NCBI RefSeq assembly: GCF_042686195.1
Contig: NZ_JBHUOQ010000001.1
Location: 620,001 to 684,000 of the forward strand
Length of the DNA stretch: 64,000 nucleotides
Source of the DNA: Corticicoccus populi
GTDB lineage: Bacteria; Bacillota; Bacilli; Staphylococcales; Salinicoccaceae
Reading direction: 5' to 3'
In this document: positions 32,865-41,898 of the stretch, piece by piece
How positions within the stretch are numbered: the first letter of the stretch is position 1
Layout of the letters: each line of letters starts with the position of its first letter
Position numbers and translations under genes: made by a program
The notes under the pieces: generated by a model
What the model was told of the DNA's origin: nothing
Databases searched by the model: none
What the model saw: the letters and a program-made list of their open reading frames with translations, nothing else

Positions 32865-34340
32865 TCAGCTCTTCAGGGCTTCTGCTGTATCACTATTTTC
32901 AGGAATTTCACCATTCGGCGTTAATTCTTCAATAACCTGTTGGACAATTTCTTCTTTCTGCTCTAATTTTTCTGAAACTGCAGCTATGATATCCGGTACT
33001 GCCAAAATTTCTGTACCGTGCTCAACTTTTGTTTTAACATGTGGTGTTTTCACCCATGTACCCTGGTTCGGCCAGGTATAGAGACCGATGAATTGAACAA
33101 TGAAATCTGTCAGCATAAACCATTGAACAGCGATAAATACTTTAAAAGTGTTATGTCTGCCGACTTTTTTATACGTACTGTATATCGGCAGCACTCCGAA
33201 GCTGTAAAGTATTAAAAGGATGTTAAAGCCGTAAATATATAAGAAGTAATCATTTACAGTATGCCATGCCGATGTCAGATCCGTTGTCATTACGACAGTT
33301 AAAAATCCGCCGTTTAAAACGGTCAGACCTGCTATTGATGATAGTAAAATGATAATCAGCACCATATGGAGCGCCTTACCCATACTCATCAGGAAGAAAA
33401 TTTTGTCGAGATACTTAAGATTGAGTGTCTTGATGAATTTTACAGATAAAGGAATGAACTGCTTAAATGCAACATACCAATGCCCTTTAATCCAGCGGTG
33501 TCTTTGTTTCATACTAATCTTTGTATGCTCCGGTTTCTCATCGTATACGCCCGCAAAATCGTTCCATAATATTCTGCCGCCGTCTTTTACAATGTCAATC
33601 TCCATCTCCAAATCTTCAGTAAGAGATTTAAATTTAAATCCACCCTTCGCAATCAACCAGTCTGTACGAATGAAAAACCCCGTACCTCCAATTGAATTCG
33701 GCAGACCGAGACGGTATTTTGCTGCCTGCATAAAACGGTTATTTGTCCAGAAAATCACGCTGTAACCGAGGCTGACTAACTTATTGTAATTTTTAGTGCC
33801 GAGATACGTTTGTATCGCTTCCGGTTTGTCTTTAGTAATATATTGTGAGTTGACTTCTTTTAAAATATTATCGTCAACAAAATTATCTGCATCAAGAATC
33901 ATAACTAAATCATAATTTTCCTGAACATTTTTAAAGCCTAATTCTCTAAGTGCATATTGAATCCCTGCCGGTTTGCCGACACCTTCACGCGGAAATCTTT
34001 TTTGAATCGTATCAACGACAAGCATTCCGTGATTTTTGGCAATTTGAGTGGTCTGATCTGTAGAATTATCACTGACAACACAAATGTCATACAGTGACGG
34101 ATCATATTTAATACGTTTTAAATTTTCCAGCGTCTTCAAAATCACTGTCTCCTCGTTGTGTGCGGCAATCAGTATAAGAAACCTTGTCTCATCTTCAAGA
34201 ATTTCATAATCTTTCTTTAAATTTTTATAACCGAATAAAGAAATGAAAAGATTATAACCGTAAACAACCATGAAATAAAACGATAAACTAATAGTAAGCG
34301 CATACAACACAGTGATAGAAAAATTTAAAAATTGATCCAA
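32865..34340 (-). CDS. Membrane-bound family 2 glycosyltransferase
   Basis: About 491 residues. An N-terminal membrane segment is followed by a processive-type GT2 catalytic domain with LIAAHNEE, DxD residues D150/D152 (MILDADNF), the acceptor motif TEDLEM and the QRHRW signature. Two to four C-terminal helices follow, then an acidic Glu-rich tail. This is the hyaluronan/cellulose/poly-GlcNAc synthase-like architecture. The start is TTG 34340, because AAGGGGG lies 7 nt upstream. No polysaccharide-export or modification genes are nearby, so the product is unknown; glycolipid or capsule synthesis are possibilities. Confidence 0.85.
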   Translation of the reverse strand: MDQFLNFSITVLYALTISLSFYFMVVYGYNLFISLFGYKNLKKDYEILEDETRFLILIAAHNEETVILKTLENLKRIKYDPSLYDICVVSDNSTDQTTQIAKNHGMLVVDTIQKRFPREGVGKPAGIQYALRELGFKNVQENYDLVMILDADNFVDDNILKEVNSQYITKDKPEAIQTYLGTKNYNKLVSLGYSVIFWTNNRFMQAAKYRLGLPNSIGGTGFFIRTDWLIAKGGFKFKSLTEDLEMEIDIVKDGGRILWNDFAGVYDEKPEHTKISMKQRHRWIKGHWYVAFKQFIPLSVKFIKTLNLKYLDKIFFLMSMGKALHMVLIIILLSSIAGLTVLNGGFLTVVMTTDLTSAWHTVNDYFLYIYGFNILLILYSFGVLPIYSTYKKVGRHNTFKVFIAVQWFMLTDFIVQFIGLYTWPNQGTWVKTPHVKTKVEHGTEILAVPDIIAAVSEKLEQKEEIVQQVIEELTPNGEIPENSDTAEALKS

Positions 34341-34468
34341 TACGTATCCCCCTTGGCACAACGTGCCGTCATATAATTTGTCTATACATGTATCATACTA
34401 CAAAGTATCTATAAAAATATAGATAAATATGTCAGAAATAAGTAATTTTTTGAAAATTTTTTAATTTA

Positions 34469-34498
34469 AAAAGTACGCAGCAGGTTCTGCGTACTTTT
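34469..34498 (-). terminator. Terminator of the UvrA-like gene
   Basis: AAAAGTACGCAG pairs perfectly with CTGCGTACTTTT around a 6-nt loop and is followed by TTAAATTAAAAAATTTT on the minus strand. Confidence 0.88.
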
Positions 34499-34511
34499 CA
34501 GTCTTTCAATA

Positions 34512-36767
34512 TTACTCAATATACCGCTTAATATGCGCTGCAGTAACAGAATCTTGTACATCCAGAAGACCTTCAGGAATACCGCTGTACAAAATACGGC
34601 CGCCTTTTCCACCTGCACCGGGTCCGACATCAATCAACCAGTCGGCATGGGTCATCATTGTCAGGTTATGCTCAATTAAAATAACTGTATTACCCGCTTC
34701 AATCAACTGTTTAAAACAATCCAACAATATTGGAATATCAGCCTCATGAAGACCGGTGGTCGGTTCATCAAAAATAAATGTATGTCCAGAACTGCCGTTA
34801 TCTAAATGTCGGCTTAATTTTATTCTTTGAATTTCACCACCGGATAGTGTGTCGAGCGACTGCCCGAGTCTCATATAATTCATGCCGGTAGACTGAACTG
34901 TTTTTAATCTGTTGTAGATGTTCGGCATATCTTCAAACATATCCAAAGCTTCTTCGACTGTTAAAGATAAAACATCCGCAATTGAATAACCTTCTACTTT
35001 TGCGTCCAAAGCTTCTTGTCTGTATCTGGTACCATTACACTCCTCACATACCTGAGAAAAGTCACCCATAAATGCAAGCTCTGTTTTGATGATACCTTTG
35101 CCGTTACATTCAGGGCAGGCACCGGTGGAATTGTAACTGAACATGCCTTTTTCAATGCCGGTGTGTCTGCTGAAGAAAGTTCTGACTTCATCAAACAAAT
35201 TCATATACGTTAACAGATTCGAACGATTTGATGCATGGACTGGTTTCTGGTTAATAAAAGTCGTATCCTCTTTATTTTTAAAGCCTTCCCGGAGCAGTGT
35301 ACTTTTTCCGGAACCTGCAACGCCTGTTACCACCGTAAGAATGTCCTTTGGTATTTTTACAGATACATCTTTCAAATTATTTTTATTAATATTTTGAAGT
35401 TCAATATATTCTTTCGCTGCTGCCGGCTCTTTCTTTAAATGATGCTGCTGATTAAGACTGGTGCTTGTCACAGTATCAGAATCGAGCAGTGCCTGATACG
35501 TCCCTGTAAATGTCACCTGTCCGCCGTGCTGTCCCGCACCGGGTCCAATATCAATAATATAATCAGCTGTTTTGATTACATCAGGATCATGCTCAACAAT
35601 TAAAACCGTATTTCCTTTATCTCGAATTGATTTCATTATGCGGTTAATTTTTTCAATATCTTCCGGGTGCAGACCGACACTCGGCTCATCAATAATATAA
35701 ATCAAATCAGACAAGGGACTGTTTAAATGCCGGACGAGTTTTATTCTCTGGGATTCCCCGCCGGATAAACTTGTGGTCTCACGGCTCAGTGTTAAATAAT
35801 TTAACCCGATATAAGACAGTGCCTCTAATTGAGAAAGCAGCGGCTTTATAATATACATTGCTTTGTCATCATCCAGAGTTTTTAAAAAGTCAATCGCATC
35901 ATCAATAGACAAAGATGTAAAATCCGCAATACTTAACTTCTTAATTTTACAGGAAAGTACTTTGTCGTTCAGACGTTTTCCTTTACATGAAGGGCATTTT
36001 GAAGCAGTCACTACTCTGTTCACATCTTTCAGGAAACGTTTCTTCTCAAAATTATCATTCAACAGAAATGAACGTCTGAACCTGTGAATTAATCCCTCAA
36101 ACTTTGCAGTTTTCGGCCAGTTATCCGGCGGATTCTTAAGTTTTTTCGGTTTAGTGTACAGGAACGTATCCAATTCTTCTTTTGAATAGTCTTTAATTTT
36201 TTTATCATTATCAAACAGCCCGCTGTATAAGTAGCGCTTCCCGCGCCAGCTGTCCGGACTGAAAGAAGGGAACTTAATGGCATCTTCGTTTAATGATTTA
36301 TCAAAATCCAGTAATTCATTTAAATCAATATCTTCAACATAACCGAGCCCCTGGCATGATTCGCACATGCCGCTTGGATTATTAAAAGAAAATACACTTG
36401 AATATCCGACAAACGGTGCACCGATTCTTGACCATAACAGCCTGACAGATGCATAAATGTCAGAGATTGTTCCTACAGTTGATCTCGCATTGCCGCCTAA
36501 ACGTTTTTGATCAATCACCATCGCTACAGGGAGATTTTCGATATGATCTACGTCCGGCTTATCATATTGAGTCAATTGATTTTGAATATAGCTTGAATAA
36601 GTTTCATTCAACAGACGTTCTGATTCTGCTGCGATTGTATTAAATACCAGTGATGATTTACCTGAACCTGAGCGTCCTGTAAATACAACAAGCTCTTTTT
36701 TCGGTATATCAACATCGATGTGTTTTAAATTATTTTGACTGGCACCTCTTACTTTGATAGATGTCAT
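34512..36767 (-). CDS. UvrA-like ABC ATPase (UvrA paralogue, DrrC-type)
   Basis: 751 residues with two ABC ATPase halves. Walker A1 is GRSGSGKSS (31-39) and Walker A2 GVAGSGKST (482-490); each half has a UvrA-type signature (TSLSGGESQRIKL and DTLSGGEIQRIKL). Zinc-type CxxC modules are present (CESCQGLG, CPSCKGKR, CPECNGKG, CEECNGTR). It is about 190 residues shorter than true UvrA, consistent with loss of the UvrB-binding region. Such paralogues are reported to give resistance to intercalating drugs, e.g. DrrC. ATG 36767 follows AGGTGAG; an upstream in-frame start lacks an RBS. Confidence 0.88.
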   Translation of the reverse strand: MTSIKVRGASQNNLKHIDVDIPKKELVVFTGRSGSGKSSLVFNTIAAESERLLNETYSSYIQNQLTQYDKPDVDHIENLPVAMVIDQKRLGGNARSTVGTISDIYASVRLLWSRIGAPFVGYSSVFSFNNPSGMCESCQGLGYVEDIDLNELLDFDKSLNEDAIKFPSFSPDSWRGKRYLYSGLFDNDKKIKDYSKEELDTFLYTKPKKLKNPPDNWPKTAKFEGLIHRFRRSFLLNDNFEKKRFLKDVNRVVTASKCPSCKGKRLNDKVLSCKIKKLSIADFTSLSIDDAIDFLKTLDDDKAMYIIKPLLSQLEALSYIGLNYLTLSRETTSLSGGESQRIKLVRHLNSPLSDLIYIIDEPSVGLHPEDIEKINRIMKSIRDKGNTVLIVEHDPDVIKTADYIIDIGPGAGQHGGQVTFTGTYQALLDSDTVTSTSLNQQHHLKKEPAAAKEYIELQNINKNNLKDVSVKIPKDILTVVTGVAGSGKSTLLREGFKNKEDTTFINQKPVHASNRSNLLTYMNLFDEVRTFFSRHTGIEKGMFSYNSTGACPECNGKGIIKTELAFMGDFSQVCEECNGTRYRQEALDAKVEGYSIADVLSLTVEEALDMFEDMPNIYNRLKTVQSTGMNYMRLGQSLDTLSGGEIQRIKLSRHLDNGSSGHTFIFDEPTTGLHEADIPILLDCFKQLIEAGNTVILIEHNLTMMTHADWLIDVGPGAGGKGGRILYSGIPEGLLDVQDSVTAAHIKRYIE

Positions 36768-36820
36768 TACACTCACCTCAAATATCATTGTACTTGAAAA
36801 GAGACTTAAATTTAAGTCTC

Positions 36821-39022
36821 TCAATTTTTATGTTTATTTATTTTATCAATCAGCGTTTCCCATAAATCAATGATTTCATCAGAGTATTCAACATTCCGCT
36901 TACTGTAAAGCATTTCTTCATAGATTTTTGTTAAGCGGCTCATTTCATTTATAAGAAAGGCTTGATCTACCCTTTCGGCATATTCCCGCAGTGTTTCATC
37001 CTCTGTTCTCTCACCTACAGTTTTACCGAGTAGTTTCAGCAGATAAAAATAGGCGGTCTTGAATGAACTGCTGTTTAAACTGCTGACAAGACGCTTTCTG
37101 ATAAAATAAATTCGGATACGTCTCCACTTAATCAGAACAAACAGCAATAATAAAATAATCAGTGATGAAATACCGGCAGTCAAAAACAGAGTGGGACTTC
37201 TACTGCCGCTGTTTTCACTATCTGCAGCTTCTTCATTGTTCTCTTCGATTTCTGTTTCAGGCGTTTCAGGTTCATCAATCACCGGTTCTTCTGTTTCGGA
37301 TTCTTGTGGCTCAACAGCTGTCTCACTTTCTACTTCTTCAAAGTCTGCAAGATTGGTAAAGCCCTGAGTCGGCTCAAATGGTACCCATCCTGTTTCCGGA
37401 AAATAGACTTCCACCCATGAATGTGCATTACTGTTTGTCACTCGATTAATATAAGTATCTGTCTCATCCGTATCCTGCGACCTTCTCTCACCGCTCGTAA
37501 ATCCCTTCACCCATCGTGCAGGAATATCCTGCGTTCTGAGCATCACAACCATCGCAGTGGAGAAATTATCACAGTAGCCGTACTGCGTTTCGAATAAAAA
37601 TTGATCAACATAATCTTCCCCTTCACCTGTTGTCGGTACATCAGTCAATTGGTAATCAAAACCATTAGCATTAAAATAATTTTCAACAGCCCGCGCTTTG
37701 TCAAATCGATTATCAAAAGGCTCTGTAATCTCCGATGATAAATCAAATACTCGTTCCGGCAGATTGTCCGGCAGCTGGGTATACTGTTCAAGAATATCTT
37801 GATTATCATCTTCCGGACTGTTTCGAAGGTTTTCAGTATCAAACACCGGGTGTTCATATGAAATTTCCTGGTATCCTAATTCCCCATCCTCTGCATTTTC
37901 ATAGTGAAATACAAGTGTTTCACTATTTTCATATAAATTCAGTACGCCGTTATTATTTTCTGCATCAATTGAAACCACACCATATGGGTAGGCAATCAAC
38001 GGCAGACCGTTGCCGCCCCGGTAATCTATTCCTGTATTCATAGATTCTGTCTGCACATTGTCACTATTAAACGTAGTGAGTGTTACACTGCCGTCTGCCT
38101 GTTCTACAGGATTTTCCTGATTCGAGACCTCCCAGCCACGTCCCGTATAAATATCTTTTGTTTCCAGCCTCCAGTAATGATCTTCTGTAACCTCCGCTTC
38201 GAAAAGTAATGTATTATCAAGAACCAGACTCCCTCCAAGGACAGAATCATCTGCACTGTAACCAATACGGGATATATTATCCTGGCCTTCGCCTTCATTC
38301 TGAACTATTGACAGATTTTCAAGAAAAGGCACAGGATTTGTCCACTCCGGACTGTGTTTCGGTGCCTGATACGCAGCATAAGTAATGACAGGAATGCATA
38401 ACAAAAGCGGTACAGCCCAGTAAATCATTTTTTGAATATGTGTCACTCTTACATTTGAACTCTTTATGACCTTACTCATCCCCGATAAGCCCAAAGTAAT
38501 CATGGATATGATGAACACCCGGATTACTGCATATGTACCATCAAAAGAAGTATATGAATCAACAGCGGCAATCATTAGAAAAGTTAAAATGATAAAGAAA
38601 AGCACATCTTTCCTCACCGCCATCAGACGGTATAATAACATTGCCATCGACCATATGAGTAAAAGACAGAGAATAGTCCTGAAAAACAAAGTCAGTTGAA
38701 ACCATTGACCGGAGAATATTAAACTGATATTGAGTAAAATCTCCTGCACCATGACTCCGAGCCATCTCACATCGAGTATACTGCTGTCAAAATATAATAT
38801 GTGAATAATAATCAGCAGCACACTCCCGTTAATCAGAAAGCGAATAATCCGGTTCAATCTTAAATAAGTTATCAAAAAACAAATGACTGTAAACAGTATA
38901 AATAAATCTATTCTCGTATCTTCAAAGATAGTCTGAAGAGGATAAATCCATTCTAAAAATAAAAAGAAACCTGCTGAATATAATAATAACGGACGCCAGC
39001 CATTATCTCCCGACTGCTTCAT
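36821..39022 (-). CDS. Transglutaminase-like membrane protein (TgpA type)
   Basis: 733 residues. About six N-terminal helices (to residue about 215) are followed by an extracytoplasmic domain with the transglutaminase core: C484 (YGYCDNFSTAM), H534 (AHSWVEVYFP) and an acidic residue in WVPFEPTQGF. An acidic Glu/Pro/Ser linker, one more helix and a cytoplasmic DUF4129-like tail complete it. Third gene of the moxR-DUF58-tgpA operon, overlapping the DUF58 stop by 4 nt. The family is linked to cell-envelope protein modification; the reaction is unproven. Confidence 0.9.
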   Translation of the reverse strand: MKQSGDNGWRPLLLYSAGFFLFLEWIYPLQTIFEDTRIDLFILFTVICFLITYLRLNRIIRFLINGSVLLIIIHILYFDSSILDVRWLGVMVQEILLNISLIFSGQWFQLTLFFRTILCLLLIWSMAMLLYRLMAVRKDVLFFIILTFLMIAAVDSYTSFDGTYAVIRVFIISMITLGLSGMSKVIKSSNVRVTHIQKMIYWAVPLLLCIPVITYAAYQAPKHSPEWTNPVPFLENLSIVQNEGEGQDNISRIGYSADDSVLGGSLVLDNTLLFEAEVTEDHYWRLETKDIYTGRGWEVSNQENPVEQADGSVTLTTFNSDNVQTESMNTGIDYRGGNGLPLIAYPYGVVSIDAENNNGVLNLYENSETLVFHYENAEDGELGYQEISYEHPVFDTENLRNSPEDDNQDILEQYTQLPDNLPERVFDLSSEITEPFDNRFDKARAVENYFNANGFDYQLTDVPTTGEGEDYVDQFLFETQYGYCDNFSTAMVVMLRTQDIPARWVKGFTSGERRSQDTDETDTYINRVTNSNAHSWVEVYFPETGWVPFEPTQGFTNLADFEEVESETAVEPQESETEEPVIDEPETPETEIEENNEEAADSENSGSRSPTLFLTAGISSLIILLLLFVLIKWRRIRIYFIRKRLVSSLNSSSFKTAYFYLLKLLGKTVGERTEDETLREYAERVDQAFLINEMSRLTKIYEEMLYSKRNVEYSDEIIDLWETLIDKINKHKN

Positions 39023-40281
39023 ATACTCCTCACCTCGACAGGATCTTCATAAAAAGATTTTAAATTGATTTCATACACTCTGATATTTGACAGTGACAGC
39101 TTGTGAAGTACTTCTTTATCCTTATTCGACAATCTGCCCATGTATAAATATATCAAAGAAAAATACCCGGCATGTTTGCTGATATTAATGATGGAATGGA
39201 CAGGTACATTGCTTGAAGACGTCATAATCATCACAACGTTTCCTGATTCATTTGTTCTGCTCATTTCATTAAATGAGGTCTCGGGCAGTATTCCAGAATC
39301 TCTTTGACGCCGCGATAAATATTCATCTATCATTATTTTCTGAATGTCACCTTCACTCATATCAAACGATTCAGTAACACTGCCGAACGATATAAAATGC
39401 ACTATATAGTCTTTCTTCGACAGTATTCTCGTAAGGGATGCACTTAATTCAATGGATGCTTCATATAGTACAGGTGCAGAATCTTTCCTCATAAAATTAT
39501 TATGAATCACCCATATGTCATCACTTTTTTCCTGATCAAATTCTTTTGTCATCACTTCATCTTTCCGGGCAGTTTGTTTCCAGTCAATCCATGCCATTCT
39601 GTCACCTGGAACATATTCTCTCGCACCCGATACTCCCGTAATATTAATAGACGGAATATGATAGACGGCCGTACCGCCCTCGCCTTCAACACTTTTCACA
39701 TCGTCAATCTTTAATTGATGATGATACGGATAAACTGTGAAAGACTGCTGAATGCTGAAAGTGACACTTTTTCGTATGATACCGAAGATATCTCCGGTTT
39801 GTATCTCGATATCACTTAAATAATGTACCCCTCTTGGAAGGTGCTCTAAAGTATAACTGTATTCAAACTGTCTTTTGAATAGTGGAAATAAAATACCGGA
39901 AGCCTCTCTGTCAATTTCCATACTTCCTGCTACTTTTGGAAACTTGTATTTTTCTTTACCACTGTCTCCTTTCATTAACGAATCAGGTATTTTATCCTGT
40001 ACTGTACAGTATTGAATCGGAAACGGAAGACGGCGTTTTATAATGATGTTCACCTTGATTTTATCTCCGGATTGAAAGACAGAAACATCATTCTGTCTTT
40101 CTACATACCAAAAACGAATTGGATATAATAAAAAAATAACAAGATACAGCATGACAGGAAGAAAAGCGTAAACTAAAAACCAGCTGACAAAGCCGCCCTG
40201 AACCATCGCATATGTATAAAGAGAAAGGGATATCACAAATAAAAAAACAATCCGTAATACCAGACTAATTGTCTTCATCAT
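39019..40281 (-). CDS. DUF58 domain protein
   Basis: A 420-residue protein. Two N-terminal helices (about 5-55) precede a beta-domain and the DUF58 core, with REYVPGDRMAWIDWKQTARK (about 220-240) and a von Willebrand-A-like region after it. It is coupled to moxR upstream (ATG overlapping TGA) and the transglutaminase downstream. In this widespread trio DUF58 is thought to act as the membrane-bound partner of the MoxR AAA ATPase. Confidence 0.9.
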   Translation of the reverse strand: MMKTISLVLRIVFLFVISLSLYTYAMVQGGFVSWFLVYAFLPVMLYLVIFLLYPIRFWYVERQNDVSVFQSGDKIKVNIIIKRRLPFPIQYCTVQDKIPDSLMKGDSGKEKYKFPKVAGSMEIDREASGILFPLFKRQFEYSYTLEHLPRGVHYLSDIEIQTGDIFGIIRKSVTFSIQQSFTVYPYHHQLKIDDVKSVEGEGGTAVYHIPSINITGVSGAREYVPGDRMAWIDWKQTARKDEVMTKEFDQEKSDDIWVIHNNFMRKDSAPVLYEASIELSASLTRILSKKDYIVHFISFGSVTESFDMSEGDIQKIMIDEYLSRRQRDSGILPETSFNEMSRTNESGNVVMIMTSSSNVPVHSIINISKHAGYFSLIYLYMGRLSNKDKEVLHKLSLSNIRVYEINLKSFYEDPVEVRSI

Positions 40282-41243
40282 GTACCCGCTCCTTTTTCAA
40301 CTGGCACACGGATTGATTGAACGACTGATTCAACCACATTCTCATTTGTTTTTCTCTGATATTTTGCTTCTGAAGTCAGTTTTAAGCGGTGGGATAATAC
40401 AAAAGGTGCCATATACTTCACATCATCAGGTATTACATAATCTCTGCCTTCAATATAGGCATAAGATTTACTCGCCTTCATCAAAGCAAGCGCACCTCTC
40501 GGACTCACACCAAGATAAATATCCTTATGATTCCTTGTATGAGTGACAATATCCATAATATAGTGATGAATGGTCAAATCTGTGTAGATTTCAGAGGCCT
40601 CTTTCTGTGCTGATAATAATTCACTTTGAGTCATGACAGCTTTAATGTCCTCAATTGGATGATGGCGGCTGTTCTTTAAAAGCATATCCAGCTCATTTTG
40701 ATAATCCGGATAGCCGAGTTTCAGTTTCAATAAAAAACGATCCATCTGTGCTTCCGGCAGAGAGTAAGTACCGTCATATTCAACAGGGTTTTGTGTTGCC
40801 ATAACGAAGAACGGACTGTTCAGCTGTCTTGTAACACCATCAACAGTGACACTGTTTTCTTCCATTGCCTCAAGCAGTGCAGACTGTGTTTTAGGCGAGG
40901 TCCGGTTAATTTCGTCAGCAAGTACAATATTCCCAAAGACAGGTCCTTTAATAAATCGGAAGTTTAGTTCTTTTGGATTATAAATAGACACACCTGTGAC
41001 ATCCGACGGAAGCAGGTCCGGAGTAAATTGAATTCTTGAAAAATGACAGTTGATTGACTGAGCCAAAGAACGTACAAGCATGGTTTTACCCACACCGGGA
41101 ACATCTTCAAGCAGTACATGACCTCTTGTCAAAAGTGCGGCAAGACTCAGCTTGATAACCTCTTCCTTACCGTAAATTACTTCCGCCACATTATTTAATA
41201 CATCTATGATTTTCGAGTGATTTGAAAAATTTTTTTCAGCCAT
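40278..41243 (-). CDS. MoxR-family AAA+ ATPase
   Basis: A 321-residue AAA+ protein. Walker A is DVPGVGKT (47-54), Walker B LADEINR (about 111-117) and sensor 1 ATQNPVEY. MoxR proteins are thought to be chaperones that mature or activate partner complexes carrying vWA-like domains, here the DUF58 protein. First gene of the operon, with the promoter at 41260-41289 and RBS GGGGGGAG. Confidence 0.93.
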   Translation of the reverse strand: MAEKNFSNHSKIIDVLNNVAEVIYGKEEVIKLSLAALLTRGHVLLEDVPGVGKTMLVRSLAQSINCHFSRIQFTPDLLPSDVTGVSIYNPKELNFRFIKGPVFGNIVLADEINRTSPKTQSALLEAMEENSVTVDGVTRQLNSPFFVMATQNPVEYDGTYSLPEAQMDRFLLKLKLGYPDYQNELDMLLKNSRHHPIEDIKAVMTQSELLSAQKEASEIYTDLTIHHYIMDIVTHTRNHKDIYLGVSPRGALALMKASKSYAYIEGRDYVIPDDVKYMAPFVLSHRLKLTSEAKYQRKTNENVVESVVQSIRVPVEKGAGT

Positions 41244-41259
41244 TAAATTTCTCCCCCCG

Positions 41260-41289
41260 ATAATATGTTAATATTTTCATAATTATCAA
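41260..41289 (-). promoter_or_regulatory. Promoter of the moxR operon
   Basis: On the minus strand TTGATA (41289-41284), 18 bp, TATTAT (41265-41260). It lies 17 bp from the moxR start, so the leader would be very short. Confidence 0.5.
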
Positions 41290-41372
41290 ATTTTAATATA
41301 TTGTTTATATTATGCTACCATGCAGACAGTAATAATGAAATTATTAGGTTCTTAATTTTTATTATAATAAAA

Positions 41373-41393
41373 GCCTGAGGTCATCCCCAGGCC
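41373..41393 (-). terminator. Terminator of the small GNAT gene
   Basis: GCCTGGGG and CCTCAGGC form a short GC-rich stem with one mismatch, followed by TTTTATTATAAT. It lies about 100 bp after the stop codon at 41492. Confidence 0.65.
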
Positions 41394-41491
41394 GTTGTAT
41401 TCTATTAAAGTCTTTCCTGTTTTTGTTCAGGCTTACCATACTGTTTAAACCTCTATATGACCTTACTGATACCAATCAACAGGATACTTCT

Positions 41492-41779
41492 TTATCCGTC
41501 TGATTTAATCACCTGCATTGCTTCTTCATCTCTTTCCATCACTGCACGCGCAAACGGACATTCCGGAACAATCTTTTTATTTTCCTGCTTTGCATAATCG
41601 ACCATTACACTTACAAGACTGCTGCCTACACCCTGTCCTGACATATGGTCCGGAACTAAAGTTGAATCTACGATAAAATCCCCATCATCGTCTAACTTAT
41701 AAGAAATATATGCTTCCGGATTTACGTCATCATCTCCGATATAAAACATATTCTCACCTTTTTTAATATCTATATCCAT
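41492..41779 (-). CDS. Small GNAT-like N-acetyltransferase (YjdJ/GNAT_2 type)
   Basis: A 95-residue single-domain protein. The core VDSTLVPDHMSGQGVGSSLV (about 38-57) is the acetyl-CoA-binding motif, and PECPFARAVME near the C-terminus is typical of the short YjdJ/At1g77540-like family. These minimal GNATs use a catalytic Cys, probably in the PECPFA motif. The substrate is unknown. GGAGG lies 7-8 nt before the ATG; monocistronic. Confidence 0.85.
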   Translation of the reverse strand: MDIDIKKGENMFYIGDDDVNPEAYISYKLDDDGDFIVDSTLVPDHMSGQGVGSSLVSVMVDYAKQENKKIVPECPFARAVMERDEEAMQVIKSDG

Positions 41780-41848
41780 TTACTGTTCCTCCATTCCATT
41801 GTTTTCTTATATATTCTCGTTAATGCCACTTTTGAAACATTGAATACA

Positions 41849-41894
41849 AAAAAAGAACTTCAACTTGAGAAATCTCAAATTGAAGTTCTTTTTT
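41849..41894 (-). terminator. Terminator of the fructose operon
   Basis: A very long hairpin: AAAAAAGAACTTCAA pairs with TTGAAGTTCTTTTTT, continued inward after one mismatch by TTGAGA/TCTCAA. It ends 4 bp before the fruA stop codon. Confidence 0.92.
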
Positions 41895-41898
41895 ATTT

